From NCBI GenBank assembly GCA_964563155.1, contig CAZLVL010000008.1, positions 1-64,000 of the forward strand: a DNA stretch of 64,000 bases, read 5' to 3'. Positions 7,472 through 15,900 of the stretch are shown here, piece after piece. Each line of letters starts with the position of its first letter. Positions within the stretch are counted from its first letter, which is position 1. The position numbers and the translations under genes were made by a program. Source of the DNA: DUPQ01 sp964563155 (GTDB lineage: Bacteria > Bacillota > Clostridia > DUPQ01). The notes under the pieces were generated by a model. The model saw only the letters and a program-made list of their open reading frames with translations. It was not told the origin of the DNA and did no database searches.

Positions 7472-8818
7472 ATGTTTAAGCTGAAAGAGAATGGCACTAA
7501 AGTGTCAACGGAAATTTTAGCCGGTCTAACAACATTTGTGACTATGGCATATATTATTGCTGTAAATCCTGCGATGTTGTCTTTGACCGGAATGGAATGG
7601 GGAGCAGTTTTCCTAGCCACCATCATTGCCTCAATTGTAGGTACATTGGTAATGGGTCTAGTAGCAAACGTTCCCTACGCACAAGCACCTGGTATGGGCT
7701 TAAATGCAATGTTTGTATTTACAATTTGCTTTTCATACGGGTTTAGCTGGCAAGAAGCTTTATCAATGGTTTTCATTTGTGGTGTAATTAATATTCTAAT
7801 CACAGTAACCAAGATTCGTAAGTTCATCATCAAAGCCATACCCATAAGTTTACAAAACGCCATTGGCGGTGGTATTGGTATTTTTATTGCTTACATAGGT
7901 TTCTTAAACGTCAAGGCTATAAGTATTGCTGGAGAAGTTCCAGAAATGGCTTTAATTAACACACCTGAATTATATGTGTTTTTCATAGCCCTAATTCTAA
8001 TCATAGTTTTACTTCTTTTCAAAGTTAAAGGTGCAATTTTAATTGGTATTGTAGTTGCAACCCTTATTGGTATTCCTTGGGGCATAACATCTGTTGAGTC
8101 CTCAATTAACTTTAGAGAAGCTTTAAGCGTACTACCTACTACCTTTGGAGTTATTTTCAAACCAGAGGGAATTGTTTCCTTGTTTTCCGATCCTGCCAAA
8201 TTACCTGTTGTACTTTTAACCATATTTGCTTTAAGCTTATCTGATACATTTGATACAATTGGAACCTTTATTGGAACTGGCCGTCAAACAGGCATTTTCA
8301 GTGCTGAAGATGAGCTTGCTATGGAAAGCAGTTCAGGATTCAAATCTAAAATGGACAAAGCCCTATTTGCTGATGCTACAGCAACATCAATAGGAGCAAT
8401 TTTCGGAACATCAAATACAACAACTTACGTAGAAAGTGCTGCAGGAATAGCTGTAGGCGGCCGTACTGGTTTAACCAGTGTTGTTGTTGCAATCTTGTTT
8501 GCCTTAAGTGCTTTCTTTGCAAAATTTATTAGTGCAATACCAGCAGCTGCTACTGCACCAGCTTTAATAGTTGTAGGTATTATGATGATGTCTTCATTTA
8601 AAGAAATTAAATGGGATGAAATGGACGAAGCAATTCCTGCTTTCTTCACAGCTATCTTCATGGCTCTTTCTTACTCAATTACCTATGGTATGGCAATGGG
8701 CTTTATTTTCTACATCATTGTTAAATTAACAAAGAAACAAATTAAAGATGTATCACCAGTTCTTTGGGTTGCATCAGGCCTATTTATTCTAAACTTCATT
8801 TTACAGGCTGTGATTTAG
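7472..8818 (+). CDS. NCS2-family guanine/hypoxanthine (AzgA/PbuG-type) permease
   Basis: This 448-aa polytopic membrane protein imports purine bases by proton symport. It begins with a cytoplasmic stretch followed by EILAGLTTFVTMAYIIAVNP, the AzgA/PbuG signature. It also has the paired family motifs: ANVPYAQAPGMGLNAMF in the first half and LSLSDTFDTIGTFIG plus TSNTTTYVESAAGIAVGGR in the second. About 12-14 membrane segments are predicted. A GGGGG SD lies 9 nt before the ATG. It is transcribed alone between a good promoter and a strong terminator. Exact substrate (guanine, hypoxanthine or adenine) cannot be decided here. Confidence 0.93.
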   Translation: MFKLKENGTKVSTEILAGLTTFVTMAYIIAVNPAMLSLTGMEWGAVFLATIIASIVGTLVMGLVANVPYAQAPGMGLNAMFVFTICFSYGFSWQEALSMVFICGVINILITVTKIRKFIIKAIPISLQNAIGGGIGIFIAYIGFLNVKAISIAGEVPEMALINTPELYVFFIALILIIVLLLFKVKGAILIGIVVATLIGIPWGITSVESSINFREALSVLPTTFGVIFKPEGIVSLFSDPAKLPVVLLTIFALSLSDTFDTIGTFIGTGRQTGIFSAEDELAMESSSGFKSKMDKALFADATATSIGAIFGTSNTTTYVESAAGIAVGGRTGLTSVVVAILFALSAFFAKFISAIPAAATAPALIVVGIMMMSSFKEIKWDEMDEAIPAFFTAIFMALSYSITYGMAMGFIFYIIVKLTKKQIKDVSPVLWVASGLFILNFILQAVI

Positions 8819-8837
8819 AAAACTTTTTTCTAAAACT

Positions 8838-8866
8838 ACAAAAACCGGATTCGTCCGGTTTTTTTG
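8838..8866 (+). terminator. Strong intrinsic terminator after the purine permease
   Basis: AAAAACCGGA (8840-8849) and TCCGGTTTTT (8854-8863) are perfect arms closing a TTCG tetraloop, followed by more T residues. Confidence 0.9.
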
Positions 8867-8903
8867 TATCTAAAACAACTAAAATATTAAAAAACAAATG
8901 AAT

Positions 8904-8956
8904 AAATAGTTGAAAATATAAATGGAAACATAAATGGGAAAATAGTTGAAAATATA
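8904..8956. repeat. 17-bp direct repeat with 36-bp period
   Basis: AAATAGTTGAAAATATA occurs at 8904-8920 and again, exactly, at 8940-8956, inside an A-rich stretch that also repeats ATAAATGGRAA-like units. It lies between the permease terminator and the trkA promoter. No gene overlaps it; a minus-strand reading frame here is a low-complexity shadow. Confidence 0.7.
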
Positions 8957-9005
8957 ATTGAGAAATAAAATGAAAGAGTAAAGAGAAGATATACATAGAA
9001 ATTAT

Positions 9006-9035
9006 TTTACAAATCCCAAAAAAGAGGAGTATAAT
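9006..9035 (+). promoter_or_regulatory. Candidate promoter of trkA-trkH
   Basis: TTTACA (9006-9011) and a consensus TATAAT (9030-9035) are spaced by 18 bp, 40 bp before the trkA start. Confidence 0.55.
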
Positions 9036-9075
9036 TAAATGTAATTAGGATTGTTCTTTTAAAGGAGATGTAAAA

Positions 9076-10437
9076 TTGAGAATAATAATTGCAGGTGGTG
9101 GTAAGGTTGGAATGACTTTGGCTCAAAGATTGTCCCAAGAAGACCATGACCTAATACTTATAGATACTAACTCTGACCTTATAGAAAAAGCCTTGGCAAC
9201 CTATGACATTATGGGAATTGTAGGTCATGGTGCTAGTGCACAAATTCTAAAAGAAGCTGAAGCAGACAAGGCAGATATATTCATATCAACCACTGATTCA
9301 GATGAATTAAATATTTTATCCTGTTTAATTGCTGAAAAAATGGGAACCCAACATACTATAGCTAGGGTTAGAAATCCTGAGTACTCTAAGCAACTTTCCT
9401 TCTTTAAAAATGAATTAGGCTTATCTATGATAGTTAATCCAGAGTTTGAAACTGCAAATGAAATATTTAGGGTCCTGAAGTTTCCTGCTGCCATAAGACT
9501 AGATGTTTTCTGCAAGGGCAAGGTGGAACTAGCCCAGATTGATATAGGAGAAAATCCACTTTTAGATAATTTAAAACTTATGGATCTTCCATCTAAAATA
9601 GGGGTAAGAGTTATTATTGGAGCTGTCCAAAGAGATAATAAGGTGTATATTCCCAAAGGAGATTTTGTTTTAAAGAATAATGATATTATTCATATCGCTG
9701 CTTCTCATAAGGACTTGTCTCAATTTTTAAAGAAGGTCCAATTATTTAAAGAAAAGGCTGGAAGAGTTATGATAATTGGAGGTTCTAAAATTGCCTACTA
9801 CCTAGCTGATTTACTCCAAGATACTAAAATATCTACAACCATTATTGAAATTGATAAAAACAGATGCCTTGAACTATCTTCCTTGTTGCCCTCAAGCAAG
9901 ATAGTGCTTGGAGATGGTACAGACCAAACTTTACTTATTGAAGAAGGGTTGCTTCAATCTGATGTATTTATATCCCTTCTAGGAATAGATGAAGAGAACA
10001 TTATTCTATCTATGTATGCTGACAAATTAAAGATTGGTAAAACCATTGCAAAAATTAATAACTTTGCCCTTACTGAACTTATGGGTTCTTTATTAACCCA
10101 AAGCACAGTCTCACCTAGAGGAATAACCGCAGATAGGATTTTAAGATATGTCAGGGCTTTACAAAACACACAAGGCAGTACAGTTAATACTCTTTATCGT
10201 ATTATTGATAAAAAGGTAGATACCATGGAGTTTGTTATCTCTCAAGATAACCTTCCCTATCTAAATAAGGCTTTAAAGGACTTGAAATTTAAAAAGGATG
10301 TTCTTGTAGTTTGTATAATTAGATATGGAAAACTTATATATCCTACAGGAAATGACCACATAATGTGTAAAGATAATGTAGTAGTCATATCACCTGCCCA
10401 AGATTATATTAATGATTTTGCTGATCTTTTGGAGTAG
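9076..10437 (+). CDS. trkA: Trk potassium uptake regulatory protein TrkA
   Basis: This 453-aa cytoplasmic subunit gates the TrkH potassium channel in response to nucleotides. It has two tandem RCK units, as in full-length TrkA. The first opens with the NAD-binding loop AGGGKVGMTLAQ and carries LIDTNSDLIEKA; an RCK_C domain follows to about residue 220. The second starts at MIIGGSKIAYYLADLL, where the glycine loop is degenerate (GGSKIA), and is followed by its own RCK_C. The start is TTG at 9076, 8 nt after AAAGGAG. trkH begins 3 nt after its stop, so the two are co-translated. Confidence 0.95.
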   Translation: MRIIIAGGGKVGMTLAQRLSQEDHDLILIDTNSDLIEKALATYDIMGIVGHGASAQILKEAEADKADIFISTTDSDELNILSCLIAEKMGTQHTIARVRNPEYSKQLSFFKNELGLSMIVNPEFETANEIFRVLKFPAAIRLDVFCKGKVELAQIDIGENPLLDNLKLMDLPSKIGVRVIIGAVQRDNKVYIPKGDFVLKNNDIIHIAASHKDLSQFLKKVQLFKEKAGRVMIIGGSKIAYYLADLLQDTKISTTIIEIDKNRCLELSSLLPSSKIVLGDGTDQTLLIEEGLLQSDVFISLLGIDEENIILSMYADKLKIGKTIAKINNFALTELMGSLLTQSTVSPRGITADRILRYVRALQNTQGSTVNTLYRIIDKKVDTMEFVISQDNLPYLNKALKDLKFKKDVLVVCIIRYGKLIYPTGNDHIMCKDNVVVISPAQDYINDFADLLE

Positions 10438-10440
10438 TAA

Positions 10441-11883
10441 ATGAATTACAGATTAATACTTAACATACTAGGAAAAATATTATTAGTAATAGCAGCTCTC
10501 TTATTACCTTCTTTATTGCTTGCTATTGTCTTAAAAGAATATTTTGTTATCTGGGCTTTTTTGATACCTATGCTTTTAATGACCATACTTGGTCTTGTCC
10601 TTATCAAGATACCCATTAAGCACCAACATCTTTTTGCTAAGGATGGTTTAGTTATTGTATCTCTAGGTTGGATTTTCACTTCTTTTTTTGGTGCCCTCCC
10701 CTTTTATATCTCTAGAGCAATCCCTTCCCTTTTAGATGCTGTATTTGAATCAGTGTCTGGCTTTACAACAACAGGGGCCTCCATACTCACCAATGTTGAG
10801 AATTTGCCAGCCTCTATACTCTTTTGGAGAAGTTTTACCCATTGGATAGGTGGTATGGGGGTATTAGTATTTTTGTTGGCTATTTTACCTAAAACAAATT
10901 TAAGCATGATCCATCTTTTAAAAGCTGAATCTCCTGGCCCTGTAGTAGGAAAACTAGTTTCTAAGATAAGGCTTTCTGCTAGAATCCTCTATGGCATTTA
11001 TGTTCTATTAACCCTAAGCCTAATCTTTTTTCTATTAATCGGAAAAATGCCCTTTTTTGACTCTGTGGTAAATGCCTTTTCCACAGCTGGAACAGGAGGC
11101 TTTGCAATAAAAAACTCTAGTATAGCCTACTACAATTCTGCCTACATTGAAGTGGTTATAGGGTTTTTTATGATTCTTTTTGGAGTTAATTTTAATATAT
11201 ATTATCTACTACTTTTAGGCAGTTTTAAAAAGGTGCTTAAAAACCCAGAACTAAAATGGTATTTAGGAATAATCTTTGTATCAACAGCTTTAATAGCCTT
11301 TAATATAAGAGGTATGTTTGTTAGCAACCAAGAAGCCCTAAGAGCCAGTTTTTTTCAAGTTTCTTCAATTATAACAACAACTGGATTTGCTAGTACAGAC
11401 TTTGACTTATGGCCTCTTTTAGCAAAAACTGTCCTCTTCTTTCTTATGATAATTGGGGCTAGTGCTGGCTCCACTGGTGGAGGATTTAAGGTAAGTAGAC
11501 TTTTAATACTTTTTAAAAGTGTTAAAAATTCCATTAGAAGCATGTTAAATCCTAGAAGAATAAACTCCATCAGTCTAGGAGAAGAAATAGTTGATAGCAA
11601 AACTGAAAAGAGTGTTTTAACATATTTTGCTGCATACATGATCATCGCTCTTTTATCTATCTTCATACTATCTTTTGGTAAGACTGATATTATAAGCAAT
11701 ATTACATCAGTCTTTTCTTGTTTAAACAATGTAGGTCCAGGCTTTGGAATAAGTGGACCTAGTGGAAATTACTCAAGTTTTTCTGGCATCTCCAAATTGG
11801 TCTTAATGATAAACATGTTAGTTGGTAGACTAGAAATATATCCCATGATAGCTATCTTTTCTATCTTTAACCCTAGAAGATAA
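10441..11883 (+). CDS. trkH: Trk/Ktr potassium uptake channel subunit TrkH
   Basis: This 480-aa membrane protein has four pore-loop repeats, each with a filter-like glycine: SGFTTTGASIL, STAGTGGFAI, TTTGFASTDF and LNNVGPGFG. That order is the selectivity filter of the TrkH/KtrB family. The ATG is 3 nt after trkA, with GGAG inside the trkA end as SD. Together they form a complete K+ uptake system. The stop codon lies inside a tandem TAAAAGCAAT duplication (11881-11900); no terminator is evident downstream. Confidence 0.95.
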   Translation: MNYRLILNILGKILLVIAALLLPSLLLAIVLKEYFVIWAFLIPMLLMTILGLVLIKIPIKHQHLFAKDGLVIVSLGWIFTSFFGALPFYISRAIPSLLDAVFESVSGFTTTGASILTNVENLPASILFWRSFTHWIGGMGVLVFLLAILPKTNLSMIHLLKAESPGPVVGKLVSKIRLSARILYGIYVLLTLSLIFFLLIGKMPFFDSVVNAFSTAGTGGFAIKNSSIAYYNSAYIEVVIGFFMILFGVNFNIYYLLLLGSFKKVLKNPELKWYLGIIFVSTALIAFNIRGMFVSNQEALRASFFQVSSIITTTGFASTDFDLWPLLAKTVLFFLMIIGASAGSTGGGFKVSRLLILFKSVKNSIRSMLNPRRINSISLGEEIVDSKTEKSVLTYFAAYMIIALLSIFILSFGKTDIISNITSVFSCLNNVGPGFGISGPSGNYSSFSGISKLVLMINMLVGRLEIYPMIAIFSIFNPRR

Positions 11884-12078
11884 AAGCAATTAAAAGCAAT
11901 TCATTAAACTTCAATAATCCTATGAACATACCTATTTAATGTACTTAAAGATCTAGAAGTAGCTACGAATTCATGCAACAGTGAATTGTAGTAATTACAA
12001 GAATTATTGTAATAGTCTTAAAATCTGTTAGAATTGAGTTAATCTTAATAAGATATAATAGAAAGAGAGGACATAATT

Positions 12079-12894
12079 ATGGGAAATCAAGATTTTAATC
12101 AAAACGTCCAGGCAAATTATGCTAATCCTAATCCTCCTTTAAAGCCTAAAAAGAAGAAAAGGGTTGGCCTTATTATCCTTTTGTCTTTAGTTATAATTAT
12201 TGCAATTGCTGTTGGAGGTTTTTTCATAGGAAATAAAATACTTTCCTATTTAAATTTTGGAAATCAAAAAGTTGACTACACCCAGCTAGATTACACTAAC
12301 GCTATGAACAAGGCAGGTATAAACTTTTCATTTGAAGGTATGACAGAAAGTCAAATAAAGGACTTTAAAAATTCAGATGACTACAACTGGACTTTTTCAG
12401 ATTTTGCAAAAAAGTCTTTTACCTTAATGCCCGCTGAATTAAACGCCCTAGTAAATGAATTGCTACCCCAAAATTTTTGGCTAGAGCATATTAAGCTTAA
12501 TGGTAACAAAGACAAGAAGGTTGAAATGAGTGGAGAAGTTAATACAAAACTCTTAATTGAAGAACTAGGTAAAAATATTGGAGGCATGAACCCTATATTG
12601 GAAAACGCCTTCAAACTACTGCCTAAAAAGGTTAATCTTTCAGTTTTAGGAGACTTAGGTATTAACAATGGGAAATTGAATATGGACTTTGATTCTTTGA
12701 AAATTGGACCAGTGGATCTTTTATCACTTTTAAAGACAAATAACTTGGACCTTTTTGATGAAGACTCAATGCTAGATGGTATTAACAGTGTCATGTCAGG
12801 TTTAGACATTGAAACCTTCATGCTAGATGATCATGGGAACTTCCTGTTTGATGGTATGCTACCACAAACAATTCATGTAAGTCCCAAAGATTAA
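12079..12894 (+). CDS. Membrane-anchored extracytoplasmic protein of unknown function
   Basis: This 271-aa protein starts with an Asn/Pro-rich cytoplasmic tail ending in PKKKKR. A single membrane anchor follows (about residues 30-52), then an extracytoplasmic domain of about 215 residues. I recognise no family. The C-terminal half looks like an amphipathic beta/alpha domain with the repeated idea NxGKLNxDFDSLKIGPVDLLSLL. The SD AGAGAGG precedes the ATG; a TATAAT at 12054 may be its -10 box but lacks a good -35. It is a single gene ended by a strong terminator. Confidence 0.7.
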   Translation: MGNQDFNQNVQANYANPNPPLKPKKKKRVGLIILLSLVIIIAIAVGGFFIGNKILSYLNFGNQKVDYTQLDYTNAMNKAGINFSFEGMTESQIKDFKNSDDYNWTFSDFAKKSFTLMPAELNALVNELLPQNFWLEHIKLNGNKDKKVEMSGEVNTKLLIEELGKNIGGMNPILENAFKLLPKKVNLSVLGDLGINNGKLNMDFDSLKIGPVDLLSLLKTNNLDLFDEDSMLDGINSVMSGLDIETFMLDDHGNFLFDGMLPQTIHVSPKD

Positions 12895-12914
12895 TAAATA
12901 ACTCCTAGCAAATT

Positions 12915-12957
12915 GCCCCCATAAGTTGAGTAAAATTAAACTTATGGGGGCTTTTAT
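12915..12957 (+). terminator. Strong intrinsic terminator
   Basis: GCCCCCATAAGTT (12915-12927) and AACTTATGGGGGC (12939-12951) are perfect 13-bp arms followed by TTTTATTT. It ends the gene at 12079. Read from the minus strand, no U tract follows, so it is not an obvious terminator for the converging ilv-leu operon. Confidence 0.88.
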
Positions 12958-12960
12958 TTA

Positions 12961-13010
12961 TTCTTAATTATATTTAACTATGTTTAACTATGCTTAACTA
13001 TCCTTAACTT
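12961..13010. repeat. Five tandem 10-bp repeats at the end of the ilv-leu operon
   Basis: Five consecutive decamers fit T-N-Y-TTAACTA with few changes (units at 12961, 12971, 12981, 12991 and 13001). They end 2 bp before the leuB stop codon. The period equals one helical turn. They sit between the two converging transcription units. Confidence 0.8.
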
Positions 13011-13012
13011 GC

Positions 13013-14065
13013 TTAAGCTATATTATCTAATATGGCCTTGGTCATTTGATCAGATGAAAGGTCACCACCTAAGTCTTTAGTAAGCATTCCTGTACTTAAA
13101 GCTTTCTCCACAGCCTTTACTATTTCATCAGCCTCTTCTTGCATACCAAAGGAATATTCTAGCATCATAGCTGCAGACAAAATTGTGGCTACTGGATTTG
13201 CCATATTCTTACCTGCTATATCTGGAGCTGACCCATGAATTGGCTCATAAAGACCCATTTTGCCTTGTCCTAAAGAAGAAGAAGGTAAAAGACCAATAGA
13301 GCCTGTCAACTGAGAAGCTTCATCGGATAAAATATCACCAAACATATTAGAGGCTACAATTACATCAAATTGCATAGGATTTCTTATAAGTTGCATAGCA
13401 GCATTGTCCACTAGCATGTCAGAATATTCCACTTCGCCATATTCTTTTGCTAACTTATGCATGGTCTCTCTCCAAAGACGGGAACTTTCTAAAACATTGG
13501 CCTTATCGATGGAAGTTAGTTTTTTTCTTCTTAGCATGGCATAATCAAAAGCAACTCTACCTATTCTTTCTATTTCCATTTCACTATAGGTTTCAGTATC
13601 AAAGGCAACTTGACCGTTCTCGGTCATTTCTCTTCCTCTTTTACCAAAATATATTCCACCTGTGAGCTCTCTCACAATTACAATGTCAATATTGCCAGCT
13701 TCCTTTAAAAGACATCTATGTCTTAAGGCCTCAAAAAGTTTTACAGGCCTAATGTTAGCAAATAGGTTTAGTTCTTTTCTTAAGCCTAAAAGAGCTCTTT
13801 CAGGCCTTAGGTGGCCTTCTAGGTTGTCCCACTTGGGTCCACCAACAGCTCCTAAAAGAATGGCATCACATTGTTTAGCTTGAACAATTGTATCATCGGT
13901 TAAGGGTACTCCATATTTATCTAAAGATACTCCTCCCGCTATTAACTCTTGGTAATCAATGCTTTTATCAGTATCTTTTAAGACCTTATCCAATACCTTA
14001 AGGGTGCTTTCAATTATCTCAGGGCCTATTCCATCTCCTCTTACAAGTCCAACCTTTAGTTTCAT
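13013..14065 (-). CDS. leuB: 3-isopropylmalate dehydrogenase
   Basis: LeuB oxidises and decarboxylates 3-isopropylmalate to 2-ketoisocaproate with NAD+, the last specific step to leucine. The 350 aa begin MKLKVGLVRGDGIGPEI, the family N-terminus. The substrate-binding arginines are in LRPERALLGLRKEL and RELTGGIYFG, and the metal/NAD site is in SDEASQLTGSIGLLPSSS and EPIHGSAPDIAGKN. It is last in the nine-gene operon. Unusually, its GAGGAGG SD lies 36 nt from the ATG, with an inverted repeat (14076-14098) in between and a stop codon in frame upstream, so no nearer start fits. Confidence 0.96.
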   Translation of the reverse strand: MKLKVGLVRGDGIGPEIIESTLKVLDKVLKDTDKSIDYQELIAGGVSLDKYGVPLTDDTIVQAKQCDAILLGAVGGPKWDNLEGHLRPERALLGLRKELNLFANIRPVKLFEALRHRCLLKEAGNIDIVIVRELTGGIYFGKRGREMTENGQVAFDTETYSEMEIERIGRVAFDYAMLRRKKLTSIDKANVLESSRLWRETMHKLAKEYGEVEYSDMLVDNAAMQLIRNPMQFDVIVASNMFGDILSDEASQLTGSIGLLPSSSLGQGKMGLYEPIHGSAPDIAGKNMANPVATILSAAMMLEYSFGMQEEADEIVKAVEKALSTGMLTKDLGGDLSSDQMTKAILDNIA

Positions 14066-14087
14066 GCAATTTTATATAATCTGTCAT
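14019..14087 (-). other. Possible 22-codon upstream ORF overlapping the leuB start
   Basis: An ATG in the loop region of the leuB leader hairpin (14087) is 14 nt from GAGGAGG. It opens a short frame, shifted relative to leuB, that ends with TGA at 14019 inside leuB. It may simply be chance; it matters only because leuB itself lacks a close SD. Confidence 0.25.
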
Positions 14088-14098
14088 CGACTGATTAT
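14076..14098 (-). promoter_or_regulatory. Hairpin between SD and start codon of leuB
   Basis: On the minus strand ATAATC-A-GTC-GAT-GAC-A-GATTAT forms a 9-bp stem with one A-A mismatch and a 3-nt loop. It begins 3 nt after GAGGAGG (14102-14108) and ends 10 nt before the leuB ATG. Folding would bring the SD to about 13 nt from the start codon. Confidence 0.6.
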
Positions 14099-14108
14099 TT
14101 TCCTCCTC

Positions 14109-14600
14109 TTAAATAATCCCTTTATTTACACTTTCAATCAAGCCACCTGCATCAATAATTTGTCTAATAAACTCAGTAAAGGGCTCAATCTTATATTCCT
14201 TTTTTTGAGTATGATTGTAGATTAGACCCTTTTCAAAATCAGCCTCTACATCATCTCCTTCTTCTATTTCTTGGGCAGCTTCTTTACTTTCTATAATAGG
14301 TAATCCAATATTAATAGAGTTTCTATAAAAGATTCTAGCAAAATCTTTAGCTATTACTAAAGAGATACCACTTTCTTTTATTGCTATAGGAGCGTGTTCT
14401 CTAGATGAGCCACAACCAAAATTTAAGCCACCTACCATAATGTCTCCCTTTTCTACCCTAGTTACAAAGGTCTTGTCCAAATCTTCCATACAGTGGGAAG
14501 CTAATTCTTTTTTATCTGTAGTATTTAGATATCTGGCTGGAATTATGACGTCTGTATCTACATTGTCTCCATATTTAATAACTTTTCCTCTTACTGACAT
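14109..14600 (-). CDS. leuD: 3-isopropylmalate dehydratase small subunit
   Basis: LeuD is the swivelling small subunit of isopropylmalate isomerase and pairs with LeuC. The 163 aa match the short archaeal/clostridial type. Family motifs include NVDTDVIIPARYL, the substrate-loop sequence GGLNFGCGSSREHAP and the later AKDFARIFYRNSINIGLP. The ATG at 14600 is 7 nt after AAAGGAG. It starts 14 bp after leuC and its stop abuts the SD assigned to leuB. Confidence 0.95.
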   Translation of the reverse strand: MSVRGKVIKYGDNVDTDVIIPARYLNTTDKKELASHCMEDLDKTFVTRVEKGDIMVGGLNFGCGSSREHAPIAIKESGISLVIAKDFARIFYRNSINIGLPIIESKEAAQEIEEGDDVEADFEKGLIYNHTQKKEYKIEPFTEFIRQIIDAGGLIESVNKGII

Positions 14601-14614
14601 ACATTTTCTCCTTT

Positions 14615-15889
14615 TTACAATACTTGACTAGGATGACTAATCTTTCCACTAATAGCACTTGCAGCTGCTACAGCTGGTGATGCTAGATATACTTCTGATT
14701 TCGGATGTCCCATTCTTCCTACAAAATTTCTGTTTGTTGTAGAAACAGCTCTTTCCCCTTCTGCTAAAATTCCCATATGTCCACCTAAACAAGGGCCGCA
14801 AGTTGGGGTAGATACTACTGCACCTGCTTGTATAAAGGTTTTAAACAAGCCCATTTCCATAGCATCAAGATAGATTTTTTGAGTAGCTGGTATAATGATT
14901 GTTCTTACATTCTTAGCAATTTTTTTTCCTTCTAGTATTTTTGCTGCGGTTACTAGATCTGAAAGTCTGCCATTGGTACAAGACCCTATTACTACTTGGT
15001 CTATTACAATATCTTCTATATCTTTAAAGGTTCTTGTATTTTCAGGTAGATGAGGATATGCAACTGTAGATTCAATTTCACTTAAATTAATCTCATAGAC
15101 TTGTTCATAGTGGGCATCTGGATCAGCCTTATGAATTCTTGGCTCTTTTGCACCAACTTCTTCTAAAAAGGCTAGGGTTTGTTCATCCACTTCAAAGATA
15201 CCATTTTTCCCACCAGCTTCTATAGCCATATTTGATATGGTAAATCTATCATCAATGCTTAATTTTTTAAGTCCTGGCCCTGTAAACTCCATAGATTTAT
15301 ATAGGGCGCCTGCTACTCCAATTTTTCCGATAATATGTAAAATAACATCCTTGCCTGAAACCCATTCTTTTAGTTCACCAGTTAAATAGAACTTAATTGC
15401 AGGAGGCACTTTAAACCAGGCCTTACCTGTTGCCATAGAAAAGGCCATGTCTGTAGAACCTACTCCAGTGGAAAAAGCACCTAAGGCCCCATAAGTACAG
15501 GTATGAGAGTCTGCTCCTACAACTATATCTCCTGCAGCAACTAGGCCTTTTTCTGGTAAAAGAACATGCTCAATTCCCATCTCACCAGTATCATAGAAAT
15601 TAGTTATTTCATGTTCTTGGGCAAAGCTTCTGCAAAGTTTACACTGCTGGGCTGCATTAATATCTTTGTTTGGCGCAAAATGGTCCATAACCATTGCAAC
15701 TTTTTCTTTATCAAAAACTCCATCTTTTTTAAATTTAGCAAATTCTTTTATGGCTACAGGTGATGTAATGTCATTTCCTAAAACCATATCTACATCTGCT
15801 AAAATCAGCTGGCCTGCTACAAGGTGATCAAGTTTTGCATGGTCTGCTAGTATCTTTTGTGTCATTGTCATTTGTTTAGCATTTTTCAT
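14615..15889 (-). CDS. leuC: 3-isopropylmalate dehydratase large subunit
   Basis: LeuC carries the [4Fe-4S] cluster that isomerises 2- to 3-isopropylmalate. The 424 aa contain the cluster cysteines in GSCTNGR and CGPCLGGHMG. The aconitase-type substrate motifs VMDHFAP and GADSHTCTYGALG are also present. I took the ATG at 15889, 8 nt after AGGAG; a GTG three codons earlier overlaps the SD. The SD itself overlaps the cimA stop codon, implying coupled translation. The length and motifs fit the class shared by archaea and Clostridia. Confidence 0.95.
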   Translation of the reverse strand: MKNAKQMTMTQKILADHAKLDHLVAGQLILADVDMVLGNDITSPVAIKEFAKFKKDGVFDKEKVAMVMDHFAPNKDINAAQQCKLCRSFAQEHEITNFYDTGEMGIEHVLLPEKGLVAAGDIVVGADSHTCTYGALGAFSTGVGSTDMAFSMATGKAWFKVPPAIKFYLTGELKEWVSGKDVILHIIGKIGVAGALYKSMEFTGPGLKKLSIDDRFTISNMAIEAGGKNGIFEVDEQTLAFLEEVGAKEPRIHKADPDAHYEQVYEINLSEIESTVAYPHLPENTRTFKDIEDIVIDQVVIGSCTNGRLSDLVTAAKILEGKKIAKNVRTIIIPATQKIYLDAMEMGLFKTFIQAGAVVSTPTCGPCLGGHMGILAEGERAVSTTNRNFVGRMGHPKSEVYLASPAVAAASAISGKISHPSQVL

Positions 15890-15900
15890 ATACTTCACTC

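Noticed and set aside
8796..8996. Minus-strand ORF with Phe/Leu/His-rich repeats
   Set aside because: It is a translation of the A-rich direct repeats and the terminator, with no SD.
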